Assembly: GCA_963618065.1 (NCBI GenBank)
Contig: CAVERH010000125.1
Location: 1-5,939 of the forward strand
Origin: Suilimivivens sp963618065
GTDB taxonomy: Bacteria > Bacillota > Clostridia > Lachnospirales > Lachnospiraceae
Reading direction: 5' to 3'
DNA length: 5,939 nucleotides
In this document: piece after piece, positions 1 to 5,214 of the stretch
How positions within the stretch are numbered: the stretch's first letter is position 1
Layout: the number at the start of each line of letters is the position of its first letter
Notes under the pieces: model-generated
Database searches by the model: none
The model's input: the letters and a program-made list of their open reading frames with translations, nothing else
Told to the model about the DNA's origin: nothing
Made by a program: the position numbers and the translations under genes

Positions 1-27
1 AAAAGTTGCGAATCTGATAAGAAAGGG

Positions 28-54
28 TTGAAAAAACTTTTTTTTTATTATAAA
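28..54 (+). promoter_or_regulatory. Candidate sigma-A promoter of efp
   Basis: TTGAAA at 28-33 fits a -35 box, and TATAAA at 49-54 fits a -10 box with a short 15-bp spacer. An alternative -10, TAAACT at 51-56, would give 17 bp but matches the consensus less well. The spacer contains a run of nine T at 38-46. This is inferred from sequence only. Transcription might also read in from upstream, since nothing before position 28 can be judged. Confidence 0.4.
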
Positions 55-83
55 CTGTAAAAGAATTATAACGTGAATTTATT

Positions 84-90
84 AGGAGGA
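84..90 (+). promoter_or_regulatory. Ribosome binding site of efp
   Basis: AGGAGGA lies 8 bases before the ATG at 99. It is a near-perfect Shine-Dalgarno sequence at ideal spacing, which fixes the start codon of efp. Confidence 0.9.
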
Positions 91-98
91 ATATTTTT

Positions 99-656
99 AT
101 GATTTCTGCAGGTGATTTCAGAAATGGTATTACAATTGAGCTGGATAATAACGTTTACCAGATTATCGAGTTTCAGCATGTTAAACCTGGTAAAGGAGCA
201 GCTTTTGTCAGAACCAAGCTGAAAAACATCAAGAGTGGCGGCGTAGTGGAAAAGACGTTCAGACCTACTGAAAAGTGTCCACAGGCACGTATTGATAGAA
301 AAGATATGCAGTATTTATACTCCGATGGAGATCTGTATAACTTTATGGATGTTGAAACATATGATCAGATTGCATTAAATGCTGAAACCGTAGGTGACGC
401 ATTAAAGTTCGTAAAAGAGAACGAAATGGTTAAGGTTTGTTCCCATAACGGCAGTGTATTCGCAATTGAGCCCCCTCTGTTTGTAGAACTTCAGATTACA
501 GATACAGAGCCCGGATTCAAGGGCGATACCGCTACAGGTGCAACCAAGCCTGCAACTGTTGAAACTGGAGCTGTTGTTAACGTACCTCTCTTTGTAGATA
601 TGAACGATGTAATCAAGATTGATACCAGAACAGGAGAATATCTCTCCAGAGTATAA
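99..656 (+). CDS. efp: Translation elongation factor P
   Basis: EF-P binds ribosomes stalled on consecutive prolines, between the P and E sites, and promotes peptide bond formation. The 185-residue length is typical of the family. The N-terminal KOW-like domain covers about residues 3-60, with the loop KPGKGAAF at 29-36. Lys32 at the tip of this loop is the residue that touches the P-site tRNA and is post-translationally modified in other bacteria, including Lys32 of Bacillus subtilis. Two OB-type domains follow (about 67-125 and 130-185), and the protein ends with the family signature DTRTGEYLSRV. No enzyme for Lys32 modification is encoded in the window. The gene stands alone: it has its own Shine-Dalgarno sequence, a candidate promoter and a terminator 30 bases after the stop. 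The protein itself contains a Pro-Pro pair near residue 125. Identification is secure. Confidence 0.98.
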   Translation: MISAGDFRNGITIELDNNVYQIIEFQHVKPGKGAAFVRTKLKNIKSGGVVEKTFRPTEKCPQARIDRKDMQYLYSDGDLYNFMDVETYDQIALNAETVGDALKFVKENEMVKVCSHNGSVFAIEPPLFVELQITDTEPGFKGDTATGATKPATVETGAVVNVPLFVDMNDVIKIDTRTGEYLSRV

Positions 657-686
657 TGGTATGTTTTCTATATCAAAGGACAAGCC

Positions 687-718
687 AGAGACAATGATGA
701 ATTTCATTGTCTCTTTTT
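687..718 (+). terminator. Intrinsic terminator of efp
   Basis: AGAGACAATGA (687-697) pairs perfectly with TCATTGTCTCT (704-714) around a 6-base loop and is followed by a T run at 714-718. An outer complementarity (TATCAAA at 671-677 with TTTGATA at 716-722) could lengthen the structure. It closes the efp transcript. Confidence 0.88.
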
Positions 719-732
719 GATATGTATCAAAG

Positions 733-756
733 TCTTTTCGGCACCTGCCGGAAAGA
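733..756 (+). other. Second hairpin downstream of efp
   Basis: TCTTTTCGGC (733-742) pairs with GCCGGAAAGA (747-756) around the tetraloop ACCT: ten pairs, one of them G-U. It starts 15 bases after the T run of the efp terminator and is followed only by TCATTTTA, so it lacks a proper T tract. It could be a weak back-up terminator, an RNA-stabilising stem or a leader element of the next gene. Confidence 0.6.
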
Positions 757-759
757 TCA

Positions 760-878
760 TTTTAGGAAAATGAATCTTAGAGAAATTTATTTTAGGGAAA
801 CTGTTTTAAGAAAACTGTTTAAGAAAACTGTTTAAGAAAACTATCTTAGAAAATTTATCTTAAAAATCTATTTTAATC
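760..878 (+). repeat. Degenerate 13-16 bp tandem repeat array
   Basis: About eight A/T-rich units can be read: 760-775, 776-790, 791-803, 804-817, 818-830, 831-844, 845-858 and 859-871, plus a partial unit at 872-878. The central units are almost identical (TTTAAGAAAACTG), and those at the edges have drifted (for example CTTAGAAAATTTAT). The array fills nearly the whole gap between the hairpin at 733-756 and the ribosome binding site at 880-885. It has no open reading frame worth calling. Any promoter for the downstream gene must lie in or before it, but none stands out. Confidence 0.75.
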
Positions 879-894
879 GAAAGGAAATCTATCT

Positions 895-1785
895 ATGAAT
901 ATCACATCATTTACCAATCAGGTTGTTGGTCTCCTTCAGGAACAATTGGGAGACAGATATCATGTTTTTCCGCGTAAGGTAATCAAGAATAACGGAGTCA
1001 CTCTTACCGGAATTGTCGCAAGGAGAGAAAATATTAATTCGTTTCCTACCATATACATTGATGATTATTATCGGAAAGATGTCAAAGAGGAGGAAGTACA
1101 GGGGATTGTACTCAAAATGGCGGATCGGCTTCGGCTGGCTGATTTGAAACAGCCGGTAGATTTAAGCGACTTTGTTGACTTTGAAAAGGCGAAAACGAGG
1201 CTTTCCTTTAAACTGATCAATACCGAAAAGAACAAAGAACTGCTTGCGGATATTCCCAGCCGCCCGTTTTTTAATCTCTCAATTGTTTATTTTTATCTGA
1301 TCGAAAAGGCTCCTTTTGAGGGTAAGGCAACAGTGCTTGTCAGGAGGAGCCACATGGATACCTGGAATATAACAGAGGCGGAATTGTATGAGGCAGCCTG
1401 TATGAATGCGCCACAGCTCCTTCCACCCAGAATTGAAAATATGAAGGAAGTTCTTGATGGAATATTTCCCCCGGAGATGTTCGAGAATCTGATTCCCATG
1501 TATGTACTTACCAACAGTGAAAAGCTGTTTGGAGCATCCTGTATTCTGTATCGTGATGAACTGAAATCATTTGCAGCAAAAATGAATAGCGACCTATTCA
1601 TACTTCCAAGCTCTGTGCATGAAATGATTCTGATTCCGAAAAGAACGGATCTGAATCAGAGTTCCTTTCTGGATATCGTTGCAGAAATTAATCACAGTCA
1701 GGTTCCGGAAGAAGATGTATTGGCAGATTCTGTATTTTTTTATAATAAAAAGGAAGATGCACTTTATTTACTAGACAATCGTTGA
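895..1785 (+). CDS. DUF5688-like protein of unknown function
   Basis: This is a 296-residue soluble protein with no signal peptide and no membrane segment. From memory of the family it fits DUF5688, seen mainly in Lachnospiraceae and related Clostridia and without a known function. Recognisable parts are an N-terminal helix followed by a segment starting YHVFPRKVIKNNGVTLTGI (about 22-40), the IYIDDYYRKD segment near 53-62, a central RPFFNLSIVYFYLI strand region, and a C-terminal part with FILPSSVHEMILIP (about residues 235-248). The last motif vaguely recalls DUF1444-type proteins, but I would not call that homology. The start is set by AAAGGA at 880-885, 9 bases upstream. The gene follows a repeat array and precedes tRNA-Arg by 92 bases with no T-tailed hairpin between. 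Two Pro-Pro pairs (LLPPR, FPPEM) make it a possible EF-P client, which is only inference. The family call is fairly sure and the function is unknown. Confidence 0.85.
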   Translation: MNITSFTNQVVGLLQEQLGDRYHVFPRKVIKNNGVTLTGIVARRENINSFPTIYIDDYYRKDVKEEEVQGIVLKMADRLRLADLKQPVDLSDFVDFEKAKTRLSFKLINTEKNKELLADIPSRPFFNLSIVYFYLIEKAPFEGKATVLVRRSHMDTWNITEAELYEAACMNAPQLLPPRIENMKEVLDGIFPPEMFENLIPMYVLTNSEKLFGASCILYRDELKSFAAKMNSDLFILPSSVHEMILIPKRTDLNQSSFLDIVAEINHSQVPEEDVLADSVFFYNKKEDALYLLDNR

Positions 1786-1801
1786 GACTTATGATAATAT
1801 A

Positions 1802-1831
1802 TTCAAAGTGATGTAACAATTTTGTAATAAT
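1802..1831 (+). promoter_or_regulatory. Candidate promoter of tRNA-Arg
   Basis: TG at 1823-1824 followed by AATAAT at 1826-1831 makes an extended -10 element. TTCAAA at 1802-1807 is a weak -35 at 18-bp spacing. Transcription would start near 1838, about 40 bases before the tRNA. This is inferred from consensus matching only. Confidence 0.35.
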
Positions 1832-1877
1832 CGCAGCTGTGAAGACATGAACCGGCTGCCAATAATCTAACATACGT

Positions 1878-1949
1878 GCACCCGTAGTCTAACGGATAGA
1901 ACGAAGGCCTCCGACGCCTTTAATGCAGGTTCGATTCCTGTCGGGTGCA
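1878..1949 (+). tRNA. tRNA-Arg, anticodon CCG
   Basis: The 72-base gene folds as a cloverleaf. Acceptor GCACCCG (1878-1884) pairs perfectly with CGGGTGC (1942-1948), and A1949 is the discriminator. Anticodon stem AAGGC/GCCTT (1904-1908/1916-1920) is perfect around the loop CTCCGAC, giving anticodon CCG (1911-1913), which reads the arginine codon CGG. T-stem GCAGG/CCTGT (1925-1929/1937-1941) has a G-U pair, with loop TTCGATT. CCA is not encoded. The D-arm is irregular: GTCT (1887-1890) against GAAC (1899-1902) contains a C-A mismatch and a U-G pair. There is no T-tailed hairpin after it, so the transcript may continue into the SH3-domain gene 48 bases downstream. Identity is secure. Confidence 0.95.
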
Positions 1950-1996
1950 TTTACATCACTTTGGGTATATGTGTAGTAGTTAAAAGGATGGTAATT

Positions 1997-3316
1997 ATGA
2001 ATCAAGACAATCAGAGCAGACTTGAGGGGGTCAAGGATAAGCTTCTGACGGGTAAGGATTGGATTCTGGATCATCGCAAGGTTGTAATGCCTGCAATCCT
2101 TATTGTATGTGTTTTAATAACGGTGTTTGTTGCAGTTAATGCAAATCAGAGAGATAAGCTCGAAAAAGAAGCAGAAGCTGCCGCACTGGCTGCCGCTGAA
2201 CAGCAGACAGAAGAGGAAGTTCAGGAAATGCCGGTATATGATCTGGAAGAGAACGCTTATCCGGAAGTAAATAATGTTGTAAGAGCTTATTACGATGCGC
2301 AGGCATCGGGAGATATGGGTACGGTTTCCGGTCTCAATACCTATCTGAATGATATTCAGAAGATTAAAGTCGAAGAATTAAGCAAATATATTGAATCATA
2401 CCCGGAATTAAATGTTTATACAAAGCCGGGACTTACCGAGAATACCTATGTAGCGTATGTGTGTTCCGAAGTAAAATTTTATGATCTGGAGAAGACCATT
2501 CCCGGAATGCAGACGTACTATATCGGACAGGACGAGAATGGAAACTATTATATTAATAATGGAACCTATGATGATGCAGTGAGCAGCTATATTAAAGAGG
2601 TTACACTGCAGGATGATGTCGTGGATCTCAATAATAAGGTTGTGGTAGCGTATAATGATCTTTTGGCGGATGATGCTGATTTGAGCGAATTTCTGGCTTA
2701 TATGAAAGAGAAGATCAATGAAGATGTCGGGGAAATTCTGGCACAGGAAGACCAACCTGAAGAGACCGTAGAAGAGACCGAACAGACGCTGGATGAGGCT
2801 GATGAAGAAACTACTCCGGTAATGGTCAAGGCACGTGTAACAGACGTTGTAAATATCCGTGTTTCGGACAGTGAGCAGGCCGATAAGCTTGGCAAGGCAC
2901 AGGTAAATCAGGAGTTCACTGTTTTAGAGCAGAAGGAAAACGGCTGGAGTAAGATTGAGTATGAGGGGCAGGAAGCATATATTAAGAGTGATTATCTGGA
3001 AGTGATTTCCGAAGAACCGGCTGCTGATACACAGGAAGAGAATGCAGACAGCACAGACAATGCGCAGGATACCACAGCAGATACTTCCACCAATACAACG
3101 AGTACAAGTACGGCATCTACCGGTAAGGCGCCTGGAGATCAGGTCAAGGCGAAGGAGTCGGTTCGTATCCGTAAGAGTGCAAGTACAGATTCTGATGTTT
3201 TGGGAACGGCTTATGCCGGAGATACCTTTGAGCTTGTCATGGAACAGGCGGATGGCTGGTCCAAGATCAAATACAAGGGAAATAATGCCTTTATTAAGAC
3301 AGAATATCTTGAGTAA
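1997..3316 (+). CDS. Membrane-anchored protein with two bacterial SH3 domains
   Basis: The protein has 439 residues from the ATG at 1997. A short cytoplasmic head (1-28) is followed by one membrane helix at about 29-47 (VVMPAILIVCVLITVFVAV) and an acidic, probably coiled stalk at about 52-75. The region at about 82-240 resembles an NTF2-like fold (helix with VVRAYYDAQ, later MQTYYIGQDENGNYYINNGTY). A Glu-rich linker follows. SH3 repeat 1 spans about 276-337 (VVNIRVS...GWSKIEYEGQEAYIKSDYL). A Thr/Ser/Asp linker leads to SH3 repeat 2 at about 382-439 (VRIRKS...GWSKIKYKGNNAFIKTEYL), which ends the protein. Bacterial SH3 domains of this type usually bind cell-wall peptides, so an outward-facing wall-associated role is likely. 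No catalytic domain is seen. AAAAGG at 1982-1987 favours the ATG at 1997 over an upstream TTG (1961) or ATG (1988). A strong terminator follows the stop. Confidence 0.88.
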   Translation: MNQDNQSRLEGVKDKLLTGKDWILDHRKVVMPAILIVCVLITVFVAVNANQRDKLEKEAEAAALAAAEQQTEEEVQEMPVYDLEENAYPEVNNVVRAYYDAQASGDMGTVSGLNTYLNDIQKIKVEELSKYIESYPELNVYTKPGLTENTYVAYVCSEVKFYDLEKTIPGMQTYYIGQDENGNYYINNGTYDDAVSSYIKEVTLQDDVVDLNNKVVVAYNDLLADDADLSEFLAYMKEKINEDVGEILAQEDQPEETVEETEQTLDEADEETTPVMVKARVTDVVNIRVSDSEQADKLGKAQVNQEFTVLEQKENGWSKIEYEGQEAYIKSDYLEVISEEPAADTQEENADSTDNAQDTTADTSTNTTSTSTASTGKAPGDQVKAKESVRIRKSASTDSDVLGTAYAGDTFELVMEQADGWSKIKYKGNNAFIKTEYLE

Positions 3317-3327
3317 AATAAGAATAG

Positions 3328-3368
3328 ACAGTCTTTACTGATTGATATCAGTAAGGACTGTTTTTTTT
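3328..3368 (+). terminator. Intrinsic terminator of the SH3-domain gene
   Basis: Fifteen paired bases (3328-3342 with 3347-3361, one G-U pair) enclose the 4-base loop TGAT and run into eight T at 3361-3368. It begins 12 bases after the stop codon and closes the tRNA-Arg/SH3 transcription unit. Confidence 0.95.
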
Positions 3369-3446
3369 GCAGAAGATCTGGTAAAATGTAGAAAAATCTA
3401 TTTTTCAGAGTCGTGAGTAAGAATCGGATTAAAACAATAGAAGTAA

Positions 3447-3481
3447 CGGTTATTATGAATATCGTGTAGACAGGATAACCG
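3447..3481. promoter_or_regulatory. Inverted repeat in the leader of the oxidoreductase gene
   Basis: CGGTTAT (3447-3453) and ATAACCG (3475-3481) are perfect inverted arms 21 bases apart, the second ending 5 bases before the Shine-Dalgarno sequence. TATTAT at 3451-3456 overlaps the left arm and could be a -10 box, with TTAAAA at 3429-3434 as a poor -35 (16-bp spacer). The dyad could be an operator or an RNA stem. Neither reading is proven. Confidence 0.35.
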
Positions 3482-3486
3482 GCTGC

Positions 3487-3494
3487 AAAGGAGG
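3487..3494 (+). promoter_or_regulatory. Ribosome binding site of the oxidoreductase
   Basis: AAAGGAGG ends 7 bases before the ATG at 3502. It is strong and decides this start. Confidence 0.9.
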
Positions 3495-3501
3495 AACAGA
3501 A

Positions 3502-4755
3502 ATGTTTGGAAATTTTAATGTTGGAATTATGGGAAGCGGTAATATTGCAGGAATCATGGCAGGAACGATAAATAAAATGAAGAATGTCCGGGTCTATGCG
3601 GTGGCATCCCGACAACAGGTTCATGCCGATGTTTTTGCAGGAAAATATGGCTGTAAGAAGGCTTATGGATCCTATGCTGATCTGGTGGCAGATAAAAAGG
3701 TGGATCTGATCTATGTGGCAACCCCTCATTCCGAACATTATGAGAACGTGAAAATGTGTCTGGAAGCAGGAAAGCCGGTTTTGTGTGAAAAGGCATTTAC
3801 GCTGAATGCAGCGCAGGCAGAGGAGCTGGTGCGTATTGCAGCAGAGCATAAGATATTCCTTGCAGAGGCAATGTGGACAAGATATATGCCGATGCTGACA
3901 ACGATCCGTGAGGTGATTGGAAGTGGAATCATCGGTGAGCCGAAGACTTTAACTGCTAATCTGGGATATGTGATCAGCAGTAAGGAACGCCTGACGAATC
4001 TGGCACTGGGAGGCGGCGCGCTTCTGGACGTTGGCGTTTATACTATTAATTTTGCATTGATGATCTTTGGACATAATATCAGTAAGATCGCATCCTGCTG
4101 TACCTTTACAGAGACCGGAGTGGATGAACAGAATGCAATCTGCCTGCAATACTATGATGGCAAGGTGGCGAACTTAAACAGCTCTATGGTGTCTTTAAGT
4201 GACCGGCAGGGCATTATTTATGGAACGAAGGGCTTTGCGGTTGTTGAAAATATCAACAATTTTGAAAGTATTGCCGTATATGACAAACAGTATAAGAAGG
4301 TGGCATCCTATAAATGCCCGAAACAGATTTCGGGTTATGAATATGAAGTAGCAGCCTGCATTGAGGCAATTAAGTGCGGCCAGATCGAATGTGCACAGAT
4401 GCCGCATAGTGAAACGCTCCGTGTGATGCGGATCATGGATGAAATCCGTTCCCAGTGGGGCATGAAATATCCATGCGAAGCACAGGAAGAGGAAAGAAAG
4501 CAGTTGGCTGAATTGACTGATCCGGCTCAGGTGGCGGAAGCTGCAGAAAACACAGAGGCAGCAGAAAGCGCAGATGTTACAGAAGCAGAAGGGGGCACGG
4601 TGGTTGAAGGAATAGCAGGAAGCACAGTGGCAGCAGAAGTTGCTGGAACTACTGAGATTTTGAGAAACACAGAAGAGAAAGAAACTGCAGAAGTTACAGG
4701 AACAGCAGGTAACACAGTAGCTACTGAAACTACGGAAACGACACAGACACTGTAA
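3502..4755 (+). CDS. Gfo/Idh/MocA family NAD(P)-dependent oxidoreductase with an extra C-terminal tail
   Basis: The 417-residue protein has an N-terminal Rossmann fold: the dinucleotide motif GIMGSGNIA at 8-16, then VDLIYVATPHSEHYENVKMCL near 73-93, and CEKAF at 95-99 with the family lysine at 97. The usual motif is EKP; here Pro is replaced by Ala. The C-terminal alpha/beta domain carries GGGALLDVGVY at 170-180, with Asp176 and Tyr180. Lys97, Asp176 and Tyr180 match, as I recall, the catalytic positions of mammalian dihydrodiol dehydrogenase, so it belongs near that branch. The family oxidises or reduces sugars, polyols and related diols with NAD(P); the substrate cannot be told. The enzyme core ends near residue 326, a normal length. 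Residues 327-417 are an added low-complexity tail rich in Ala, Glu and Thr. No sugar transporter or kinase adjoins it in the window, so it looks like an orphan gene. It is cytoplasmic: there is no signal peptide. Confidence 0.93.
   Translation: MFGNFNVGIMGSGNIAGIMAGTINKMKNVRVYAVASRQQVHADVFAGKYGCKKAYGSYADLVADKKVDLIYVATPHSEHYENVKMCLEAGKPVLCEKAFTLNAAQAEELVRIAAEHKIFLAEAMWTRYMPMLTTIREVIGSGIIGEPKTLTANLGYVISSKERLTNLALGGGALLDVGVYTINFALMIFGHNISKIASCCTFTETGVDEQNAICLQYYDGKVANLNSSMVSLSDRQGIIYGTKGFAVVENINNFESIAVYDKQYKKVASYKCPKQISGYEYEVAACIEAIKCGQIECAQMPHSETLRVMRIMDEIRSQWGMKYPCEAQEEERKQLAELTDPAQVAEAAENTEAAESADVTEAEGGTVVEGIAGSTVAAEVAGTTEILRNTEEKETAEVTGTAGNTVATETTETTQTL
4614..4731 (+). repeat. Internal repeats coding the oxidoreductase tail
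   Basis: AGCAGGAAGCACAGTGGC (4614-4631) recurs as AGCAGGTAACACAGTAGC (4704-4721), an offset of 90 bases. GCAGAAGTT at 4633 recurs at 4687, an offset of 54. Both offsets are multiples of three, so the copies stay in frame and give related peptides (AGSTVAAE and AGNTVATE). The tail appears to have grown by duplication. Confidence 0.6.
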
Positions 4756-4908
4756 AGCCGCAGGAGTTACGGAGGTCAGCCGGTAGTAGCTGTATTACTG
4801 AAACAGGGGAATTCTGTTAGAGGATATTTCTGGGGCTGAAAAGAGACATAAAGACAGTAAATTTCACAATTTCTGTTGCCGCTAAGACATTATAGAAGAA
4901 TCACAAGT
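4756..4908. other. Intergenic stretch with no recognised feature
   Basis: These 153 bases after the oxidoreductase stop hold no gene, terminator or promoter that I can support. One alternative frame just past the stop still reads an Ala/Thr/Glu-like stretch (AAGVTEVSR), which suggests that the repeat-rich tail DNA once extended further. The stretch begins a 679-bp gene-free gap whose remaining parts are listed separately. Confidence 0.5.
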
Positions 4909-4963
4909 TGAATTGGACATAATGGAGAGGGAAAAGAGAAAAAAGTCCAAAAGAGGAGGAAGC
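4909..4963. repeat. 55-bp direct repeat, copy 1
   Basis: This copy is identical at 50 of 55 positions to copy 2, which starts 83 bases downstream. It opens with TGAATTGGACATAATG and ends with GAAGC. Inside it, TTGGAC (4914-4919) and GTCCAA (4945-4950) form a 6-bp inverted repeat around a purine-rich centre. Four of the five differences cluster at 4925-4930 in that centre, while both dyad arms are unchanged. It is not a known element to me. The ATG at 4922 opens a 21-codon basic frame (MEREKRKKSKRG...) with no Shine-Dalgarno sequence. Confidence 0.85.
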
Positions 4964-4991
4964 AGATCAAGGAAAGTAGGAAAATAGAGCC

Positions 4992-5046
4992 TGAATTGGA
5001 CATAATGAAGCATGAAAAGAGAAAAAAGTCCAAAAGAGGAAGAAGC
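4992..5046. repeat. 55-bp direct repeat, copy 2
   Basis: This is the second copy of the element that starts 83 bases upstream, with the same TTGGAC (4997-5002) and GTCCAA (5028-5033) arms. The 28-base segment between the copies has only weak likeness to what follows this copy (GGAAA and GAAAA blocks), so the true unit may be about 83 bp with a decayed second half. The ATG at 5005 opens a related 14-codon basic frame ending at 5049. Confidence 0.85.
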
Positions 5047-5081
5047 TAAGCAGGAAATTTTGAAAACTACATAAATTGCAT

Positions 5082-5126
5082 AAACCACAGAAACCACAGA
5101 AACCACAGAAACCACAGAAACCACAG
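5082..5126. repeat. Five perfect tandem copies of the 9-bp unit AAACCACAG
   Basis: Units lie at 5082-5090, 5091-5099, 5100-5108, 5109-5117 and 5118-5126 without a single mismatch. Perfect identity means recent expansion or active slippage, so copy number probably varies between strains. On the - strand it would read as repeated Val-Val-Ser, but that frame is not a credible gene. The array ends one base before TATAAT. Confidence 0.95.
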
Positions 5127-5127
5127 G

Positions 5128-5133
5128 TATAAT
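5128..5133 (+). promoter_or_regulatory. Consensus -10 box next to the 9-bp repeats
   Basis: TATAAT matches the sigma-A -10 consensus exactly. No good -35 is found 16-18 bp upstream because that DNA is repeat. TTGCAT at 5076-5081 lies just before the array, too far away at the present copy number. A start near 5140 would give a transcript of about 60 bases that ends at the next terminator. A chance match in A/T-rich DNA is quite possible. Confidence 0.3.
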
Positions 5134-5154
5134 ATAGGAATGAATGGAAATGAT

Positions 5155-5206
5155 ACAGAGTAAATAAATCTGCATAGGCAGAATTTGTTTACTCTGTTTC
5201 TTTATT
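5155..5206 (+). terminator. Strong intrinsic terminator
   Basis: The left arm 5155-5173 pairs with 5178-5197 through 19 pairs with one G-U and one bulged base, around the loop ATAG. The tail TTTCTTTATT (5197-5206) follows. It lies 400 bases after the oxidoreductase stop, so it either ends a long 3' untranslated region or closes a separate short transcript. It also insulates the downstream 20-bp repeats from read-through. Confidence 0.88.
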
Positions 5207-5214
5207 ACTATACA

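Noticed and set aside
1..20. Possible 3' end of an upstream gene, with consecutive stop codons TGA and TAA at 15-20
   Set aside because: Only a few codons are visible (Leu-Arg-Ile before the stop) and the two other frames also stop nearby, so no coding call can be supported.
1878..1949. tRNA-Arg as an integration site of a mobile element
   Set aside because: No direct repeat of the tRNA 3' end is seen elsewhere in the window, and there is no integrase or phage-like gene nearby.
1961..1996. Upstream TTG (1961) or ATG (1988) start for the SH3-domain gene
   Set aside because: No Shine-Dalgarno sequence precedes the TTG, and the ATG at 1988 overlaps the likely ribosome binding site. AAAAGG at 1982-1987 is well placed for 1997.
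3042..3341. Open frame of 99 codons on the + strand inside the SH3 gene
   Set aside because: It overlaps the clear SH3-domain coding frame and its terminator, and its Arg-rich, featureless product is a frame shadow.
3211..3849. Long open frame of 212 codons on the - strand
   Set aside because: It overlaps the end of the SH3 gene, its terminator and the start of the oxidoreductase gene. It has no ribosome binding site, and its Cys/His/Ile-rich composition is typical of an antisense shadow frame.
5082..5126. CRISPR array
   Set aside because: The units are contiguous 9-bp copies without spacers, and no Cas gene is present.
4882..5175. Open frame of 97 codons on the - strand across the repeats
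   Set aside because: It reads through the 9-bp array as Val-Val-Ser repeats and through both 55-bp repeats, has no ribosome binding site and would have to cross the strong hairpin. The frame is open because of repeat composition.
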